Source: Ampullaceana balthica
Taxonomy: Eukaryota; Mollusca; Gastropoda; Lymnaeidae
DNA length: 64,000 nt
Direction of reading: 5' to 3'
NCBI GenBank assembly: GCA_944989445.1
Contig: CALYLW010000327.1
Coordinates: 363,501 to 427,500 of the forward strand
Below are positions 57,610-64,000 of the stretch, piece after piece; within the stretch, counting starts at the first letter, position 1; each line of letters begins with the position of its first letter. The position numbers and the translations under genes were made by a program. The notes beneath the pieces are model-generated. The model was not told the DNA's origin. It ran no database searches and saw only the letters and a program-made list of their open reading frames with translations.

Positions 57610-59835
57610 CCGTATATGCTCGTTCGCAAGCCGACCTTTTTTGGACAAAATCTACGGGAAAAAGTTGGGGAGTTGGCTTACGAGGGGGTCATTAACGTAT
57701 TTCAGCATGGGTATTGAATATCGGCGTTGTTATTGTAGATAATCAAGTTCCTTTTCTAGATTCTACAAGATTCGACTGATCTACTAGAAGCTGTAGCATA
57801 TTACCAAAACATCTGCACTTATAATCATTTTATTTATTTTTGTGAACGTTTTAATCAATTGTTTTACAAATTTTGTTTTCAACAACGAATTTTAAGGTAC
57901 GCGCTTTCGTCACTGTTAACTAAATATTTAAAAAAAAATAAAAATACAGGTAACTCTTGCCTAACAAAGAGCACAAAGACAAAGATAGGCAGTACAAAGT
58001 AAAAAATCATAAATAAAACAAACCCGTAAAAACAAAGTTTTTGACTATAAATCCCTTATATATGAGACATAACTAACAGTATTGATTATTTTCAAACATT
58101 TACAGACTGAATCTGTCTTAACTCAAGTTTGCTTCATAACCCTGGGGGGGGAGGTGTGGGTGGGAGGGGGGAGGGGTGGGTGGGAGGGGAGAGGGGAAAA
58201 AACATTGACAGACTGACACCGAGTGATGTCCCTTGTCTTTAATAAATGGGGGGTGGGACGTGAGGGGTTGTCGGCTCGACGGTCGGCGTCAACTCAAACT
58301 CACGTGGAATTGGAAGGAAAAAAACAACAACAAAAAACGTGAGTTTAAATTACATACCTCATATAAGGATAAACTAAAAATGCATTAATTTAATTACGGT
58401 ACGTTTGATTGATCTGAAATTTTGATACGATGCATTGTTAGGTTAGACGGGTCCGTGTGCCAAATTTCAGTTCGATCGGATCATGGGAAGTGGGTCATTT
58501 TTGACTTCTGTTTTTCCGCCCAGCCCGCCGAGCCCAAGACAGAGAGAGACGGCCGCGAAGTTAATATAAGGGATTTAATAAAAAAAAACCGTAAAAACAA
58601 AGTTTTTGACTATAAATCCCTTATATATGAGACATAACTAACAGTAATGATTATTTTCAAACATTTACAGACTGAATCTGTCTTAACTCAAGTTTGCTTC
58701 ATAACCCTGGGGGGGGGGCGGAGGTGTGGGTGGGAGGGGGGAGGGGTGGGTGGGAGGGGGAGAGGGGAAAAAACATTGACAGACTGACACCGAGTGATGT
58801 CCCTTGTCTTTAATAAATGGGGGTGGGACGTGAGGGGGTGTCGGCTCGACGGTCGGCGTCAACACGACGGTCGGCGTCAACTCAAACTCACGTGGAATCG
58901 GAAGAAAAAAAAACAAAAAAAAACCGTGAATTTAAATTACATACCTCATATAAGGATAAACTAAAAATGCATTAATTTAATTACGGTACGTTCGATCGAT
59001 CTGAAATTTTGATACGATGCATTGTTAGGTTAGACGGGTCCGTGTGCCAAATTTCAGTTCGATCGGATCATGGGAAGTGGGTCGTTTTCGACTTCTGTTT
59101 TTCCGCCCGCCCGCCGAGCCCAAGACAGAGAGAGACGGCCGCGAAGTTAATATAAGGAATTTAATAAAACAAACCCGTAAAAACAAAGTTTTTGACTATA
59201 AATCCCTTATATATGAGACATAACTAACAGTAGTGATTATTTTTAAACATTTACAGACTGACACTGAGTGATGTCCCTTGTCTTTAATAAATGGGGGTGG
59301 GATGTGAGGGGGTGTCGGCACGACGGTCGTCGTCAACACGACGGTCGGCGTCAACTCAAACTCACGTGGAACCTGAATTAACCAGTGAATTTTGAATTAC
59401 ATACCTCATATAAGGATAAACTAAAAATGCATTAATTTAATTATGGTACGTTCGATCGATCTGAAATTTTGATACGATGCATTGTTAGATGAGACGGGTC
59501 CGTGTGCCAAATTTCAGTTTGATCGGATCATGGGAAATGGGTCATTTTTGACTTCTGTTTTTTTCGCCCGCCGAGCCCAAGACAGACAGACAGAGAGAGA
59601 GAGAGACAGAGAGAGACGGCCGTGAAGTTAATATAAGGGATTTAAAAATGACCGATTTAGCTTGTAGTTAAAAATAAATTGTAACATTTTGTTTAAGCTG
59701 TCCTAATATAATATTTGAGGGGGTCGGCTTGCGAGCGGTTTAATACACTTTTAATAATTTTCTATGCCAAAAGTGTGTGTGCGTGGGGGGTCGGCCTTTG
59801 AACGAACGGGCTCTAGAACGTTATATACGCCACGG
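57610..59835. mobile_element. TA-flanked MITE, copy interrupted by tandem repeats
   Basis: Ends CCGTATATGCTCGTTCGC and GTTATATACGCCACGG, bordered by TA (57608-57609 and 59836-59837). It matches 45167-45736 on both sides of a 1.6-kb insertion placed where the reference reads CAATCTTAATGACCG. The insertion is the family C array at 58011-59646. Confidence 0.7.
58011..59646. repeat. Three tandem units of family C
   Basis: Units run about 58011-58577, 58578-59163 and 59164-59646. Each begins near AACCCGTAAAAACAAAGTTT plus TTGACTATAAATCCCTTATA and ends in AAGTTAATATAAGGGATTTA, so the unit borders are short inverted repeats (TAAATCCCTTATAT / AATATAAGGGATTTA). All have GATCTGAAATTTTGATACGA, CCAAATTTCAGTTCGATCGG and an AGACAGAGAGAGACGGCC block. 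Unit 3 lacks the G-rich segment, deleted between two CAGACTGA words. Units 2 and 3 share an extra ACACGACGGTCGGCGTCAAC-like step. Confidence 0.8.
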
Positions 59836-59837
59836 TA

Positions 59838-61070
59838 AGTTCTCAAATTATTATTAAATTATTTTATTATTTGTCGCGCGATTGCAATCTCATGAAAAAA
59901 ATATTTTTTAGTCGTATAGAATTTTTATCAAATATCCTTAGACTTTACATCTGACAGACCCAACAACTCTTCACTTTAAGGGATAAACTCACGGAAACGG
60001 GACCAAGTCTACCAGTGCTGTACGAATGAAGGAAGACTGGGATAAATAAGGCTCGCCAGTCACTAATTTTAACGAGTGCACAATTTGAAAAATATTGCTT
60101 AACCAGAAAGAGAAGAAAATATTGATTACAAAATTTTTACACAGACAAACCGTCAGACATAAAAACTTTGTAATGAAAACAACAAAAAATGCCACCCAAC
60201 AAATTGTTGCCACTCTTAAACCCCATGGATATTTCATAACATCCGTTCATCGACTGACTGCAGACTGGGTCACTTAACGAAAATGTCATCTTGACACAGA
60301 TGACCTAGGGACTACAGTAATGATCGTTAAACATTGAGGTGGGTGCTACGATGCGGCAGGACATACACATTTACTCCATCTATTTATGCCAGATTAAACG
60401 CAAACGATTGAAAAATTAATCATTTTACAAGATACTGCATCGTCTCTCAACGCATGAGCCTTCAATTATTAAGTGCAGGACGTTGACTCGTTGAGATCTC
60501 AAAGTAATCAATTACGACCTATTTATTTGCTTGTCCAGGTAGTGGGTCGTGTGTTATTTTACCGTGTATGATATCCTCTATAATCTCAAATCCCATAGAT
60601 GGCTTTCTTGTTGCTTTCAGTCCAACGACAAAGAAGCAGAAGGAAGAAAAGCCCGACTCAGGCCCCCATTTTCAACACAAAACAAGGGGCTTGTTAACTA
60701 AAGAACTTTATCGATCTCATGTCTTTGTCCAAGTGGTTCAAATGAATGTTCAGCTGAGTGGCAAGTCACAATGCTGATGGACTCCGGTTACATTAAAGCA
60801 ATTATAGTTTTTGCGCGAACATTGAATCGCTGCGTATTTAATAACCCACACTTTGAGTTAGTCATGCATAGACCACGCAAAAGGCCAAGTATGAAGACAA
60901 CATTTTATTGCCTCTCCGAAACGATCTTAAGCTTTGTCTGCTTTAAAAAAAAATTACTTGATTGATTATATAATCAGTGCACGATAACTATACAATCCTA
61001 CAATTTGCGAAGAACAGAAACCTTATTACAGAAAGTCAAAATTGACAAACAAGCACGAATCAAACATACT
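59838..61070. other. Intergenic DNA, no gene recognised
   Basis: Base composition is more balanced than in most of the window and three ORFs of 60-69 codons occur (60095-60277, 60568-60777, 60771-60965), but none shows a family motif, signal peptide or splice-linked partner that I can identify. Confidence 0.4.
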
Positions 61071-61466
61071 AGACGCCCCGCGGCGTAGCTGCGCAGACTT
61101 GCTCATGGAGAGTTCTTTTACCCCTTTAATGCATTTTTAGGGCTCCTACGGCGCTGACCTTTTTCAAAAGCCCAACTAACTTGTCCTTGTTTGATCAATA
61201 CGAAATATTAAACTTTCTGAAATGCACACAAAGTATTTTATAACTTTTTACATTGTTCCCTTTTCCAAAATTAAAATATCAGCGAAAAGAATGACGTCAT
61301 ATAATTTTTTTTTACAGCGCATATTTAATTTGCACACCTTTTGATGCATTGATGCATTAATTTGGTGCGCTGCTTTCTAAAATTAGTATCTGTTGCACAT
61401 GCAGATTCTTGTTGCCTCGCATGGTCCGACCACGAAGAGAATTATATATATATATATATATATAGA
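61071..61466 (+). repeat. Dispersed repeat family A, most complete copy
   Basis: Starts ACTAGACGCCCCGCGGCGTA after TACT, then CTTGCTCATGGAGAGTTC, GCTCCTACGGCGC, AAAAGCCCAACTAACTTG, AATGACGTCATATAA, GCGCTGCTTTCTAAAATTAG and GTCCGACCACGAAGAG, and ends on (AT)n. Other copies: 10480-10900, 32021-33080, 53998-54240 and 63625 to the window edge. About 395 bp, no ORF and no clear TIR; class unresolved. Confidence 0.65.
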
Positions 61467-61487
61467 TTGTGGTTAATGTACGGTCAG

Positions 61488-62460
61488 CGGCGTAGCGCGG
61501 GTATGTGCCGCCCGGGGCAGAACCCAAATTTGCCGCCCTCCCGAAAAATATGTTAATGCTGTAAGGGACGTCCATAAATGACGTAACGCACCTATATTTG
61601 TACTGATGTGTGACGAGGTGGAGGTGGGGGGGGGGTCGTCACGTGAAAACACGCTACTTTAAATCAAAGTTCCTCTTAAATATTCGATTTCTTACTATTT
61701 TATGACGTTTTATGTGGATTCACGCGTGTTACGATATTTCAGTGCAGTCTTACACTAAATACAGACTAAAATAACAATAAATTTATTTGAAACATGCTCA
61801 TTTCAAATAGAAATTACTGCTTTTAGGGGGAGGGGTCACAGTTTTGTGATGTCATATTGGAAGGGAGGTCTAAGTTTTTGTGACGAAGTGTGACGAGGGG
61901 GTGTAAAAATCGACCAAAATCGCGTGACGTCATTTATGGACGGCCCCTAAAGTAAAGATACCAGGTAGTCTTTATGAGAAAATAAAAATAAGGACAATAC
62001 ATTATTGTGTTATAAATCAATAAAAAAGCTTCATTTCTTGAATAAAATTGAAGTTTTTCCCCATTGCACAATCTTTCATGTATCAATGTTTTCAGCCATA
62101 CCATGCTCAATAGCGAAAATAACTATTGATTAGATAATCTTGGTGTAATAATTATTGATCTTAATTAATTTTTTATTAACTTAAATTTAGAGAATCTATT
62201 TGAACACATTGCATTATTTAAGACACTGTTCGAATTAATGATATTATTTTAGGCAGGGTAACTTATCTAACAAAAACTTGAATAAATTAACTGGTCTTGA
62301 ATTTATTTATTCTTTTTTTCTTTACCCGTGGGGTTCAAATATTCGTTGTTTGACAATGACACGTGAGATATTTTGTATGCTATAATTTGAAGGCAAAATT
62401 TCAAAGTCCAGTATATTAGCTGGTGTACGAAAATCTTATCTGTTTTCTAAATTCGATATA
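61488..62460. repeat. Dispersed repeat family D, copy split by a MITE
   Basis: Matches 28737-29325 from CAGCGGCGTAGCGCGGGTAT up to GCTGTAA and resumes after the MITE (AAGTAAAG...), including AATCTTTCATGTATCAATG, TTTTCAGCCATACCATGC and TATTAGCTGGTGTACG. Confidence 0.7.
61565..61947. mobile_element. Harbinger-type MITE with TAA duplication
   Basis: Starts GGGACGTCCATAAATGACGT and ends ACGTCATTTATGGACGGCCCC. TAA flanks both sides (61562-61564 and 61948-61950), while the unoccupied family D copy has a single site (GCTATAAAG). A 3-bp TWA target duplication with GGG termini is typical of PIF/Harbinger elements. No ORF, so non-autonomous. Confidence 0.75.
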
Positions 62461-62797
62461 ACTGCCAAAAACTCACATGAATTTCTACAGTGATCTCATG
62501 TTATTATTATGAAGAATAAAACTTTCCACATAAAATTTTATTAAATGTCAAAGCATCCTTTAGTACTCCAGTAGTTTCTCCGCGAAAAGCCTCTGTTAAG
62601 CATTTTTGAACACTATACGTTTGTAAATAATTTCGGGCATCTTTGATATAAATCATAAATTAGAAAATAAAAAGATTTCATTGTGATTATCAAAGTTCCT
62701 GCGTCTGTTCGTGTGTTGAGCTTTTTGTCTGCATCTATCAATTCTTCTATACCATTAAAAATAACCTCAAAATAGCTTCATGGTATATTCACTTTTA

Positions 62798-63630
62798 ACA
62801 ATCCTTTATATTAACTCGTGGTGTCTGCTTGCTTGCACCCTTGAACCCTTGCTTGTCGCCAAAACTTTGGATCAATTTTTAACCCACTTCCTCGTAAGCT
62901 AGCGAGCTGAAATTTTGCAGGCAGTTTTGTACCGATGATAAAAACAATGTATCAAAATTTCAGATCGATCACATGTACCGTAATTGAATTATTGATTTTT
63001 TAGATTCTTTTATTTATTCCTATGTATCATGTTATTTTTTGAGATAGAGTGTAAGGGTGCGCATTATATTGAACAACCTTTCTGTCGCGCAATAAGGTGC
63101 GTATTTTATTGACAACACTTTTTATAAACATATTCCTGATCGATGCGCATTATATTAAACATGTTTTACGACACAACTACAATTTTGTATTTTGGATGGT
63201 CTTGCGCTGCATATTATAATGAACATTCTTTTAGTTACTTCTCGTACATAAAGGATTTATAGTCAAAAACTTTGTTTTTTACGGTTTTTTTAAAATTAAA
63301 TCCTTTATATTAACTCGTGGTGTCTGCTTGCTTGCACCCTTGCGCCCTAGTCGCCAAAACTTTGGATCGATTTTTAAACCCAATTCCCTCGTAAGCTAGC
63401 GAGCTGAATTTTTGCAGGCAGTTTTCTACCGATGATAAAAACAATGTATCAAAGTTTCAGATTGATCACATGTACCGTAATTAAATTATTGATTTTTTAG
63501 ATTATTTTATTTATTCCTATGTATCATGTTATTTTTTGAGATAGAGTGTAAGGGTGCGCATTATATTGAACAACCTTTCTGTCGCGCAATAAGGTGCGTA
63601 TTTTATTGACAACACTTTTTATAAACATAC
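62798..63630. repeat. Two tandem units of family C variant
   Basis: Direct duplication: 62798-63148 and 63296-63630 share AATCCTTTATATTAACTCGT, GGTGTCTGCTTGCTTGCACC, CTCGTAAGCTAGCGAGCTGA, AAAATTTCAGATCGATCACA-like and GTAAGGGTGCGCATTATATT blocks. They are joined by the family C border AAAGGATTTATAGTCAAAAA. Orientation is opposite to the array at 58 kb. Confidence 0.75.
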
Positions 63631-64000
63631 TAGATTGTTCCGGGGCGCCGTGGCGCCTTCGGCGCCCACTTCTTTTAGGGCACCTACAGCGCCCACCTTA
63701 TTCATAAGCAAAAATTAAACTTGCTGAAATGTTCACAAAGTATTTTTATAGGGGCCGTCCATAAAGTACGCCACTTTTTTTGTCAAAACCCCAAGTAACT
63801 TATCCTTGTTTGATAAATACGAAATATTAAACTTCCTGAAATGTACACAAAGTATTTTATAATTATAAATCATCAAATCCTATTTTTACATCGTTCCCTT
63901 TTTCCAAAATTAAGATATAAGCTAAAGCAATGACGTCATATAATATATTTTTTACAGCGCGTCTTTAATTTGTAATTAATTTGCACACCTTTTGATGCAC
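63631..64000 (+). repeat. Family A repeats running off the window edge
   Basis: Two partial family A copies (CACCTACAGCGCCCACCTTA from 63681, and CCCCAAGTAACTTATCC from 63789) with a short GGGGCCGTCCATAAAGTACG MITE end between them (63752-63771). The second continues to the last base. Confidence 0.55.

Noticed and set aside
58683..58916. Proline-rich minus-strand ORF
   Set aside because: It is the translation of G/C-rich simple sequence within the family C tandem units.
58011..63630. Family C arrays as a CRISPR-like or centromeric satellite
   Set aside because: Units are over 400 bp with no short regular spacers, arrays have only two or three units, and the same unit occurs dispersed and alone.

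Overview
This is a gene-sparse, AT-rich, repeat-dense stretch of an invertebrate nuclear genome. The three host genes have metazoan intron-exon structure with GT/AG introns. The repeats include Penelope-like, CR1/Jockey-like, hAT, Merlin, piggyBac-type and Harbinger-type elements, tRNA-derived SINEs and long (TA)n runs. The mix fits a lophotrochozoan, possibly a gastropod mollusc, but no single feature proves the taxon. I see no rRNA gene, functional tRNA gene, CRISPR array or prokaryotic operon.

Host genes. (1) 11111-16159, plus: five coding exons of a securin (PTTG) homologue, 259 aa, with a KEN box, a destruction box and an acidic C-terminus. (2) 27812-24254, minus: six coding exons of a SWEET sugar transporter, 216 aa. 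(3) 31125-44381, plus: sixteen coding exons of a TEX10/Ipi1 homologue, 939 aa, a ribosome-biogenesis (rixosome/PELP1 complex) subunit. SWEET and TEX10 are divergent, with start codons 3.3 kb apart. Every junction was read by eye and reading phase carries through; the acceptor of SWEET exon 5 is the only ambiguous one.

Repeats by region. 1-11 kb: no host gene, but a complete hAT element with an 8-bp target duplication and a BED-finger ORF (1513-2208), a second hAT-like element with a nested MITE (2720-3741), a Merlin remnant with long inverted termini (8935-10142) and (TA)n tracts. Securin intron 2 holds a Penelope-type foldback and a decayed LINE. 16-24 kb holds a piggyBac-type MITE with TTAA flanks and a G-rich minisatellite inside a dispersed repeat. 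TEX10 intron 1 holds a 2.2-kb inverted-repeat element with other repeats nested in it; intron 6 holds a decayed LINE RT. 45-50 kb holds a TA-flanked MITE, a Penelope-like GIY-YIG ORF, a CR1-like/hAT chimera, two short hAT MITEs and a LINE 3' end. 53-55.5 kb is a decayed hAT with both ends. 57.6-59.8 kb is a MITE copy interrupted by three tandem repeat units. 61-64 kb is nested dispersed repeats.

No obvious undescribed gene system is present. The most instructive material is structural: nested insertions that can be read against empty sites elsewhere in the window, short repeat families that expand internally in tandem, and hammerhead-ribozyme-like motifs at Penelope-type ends.
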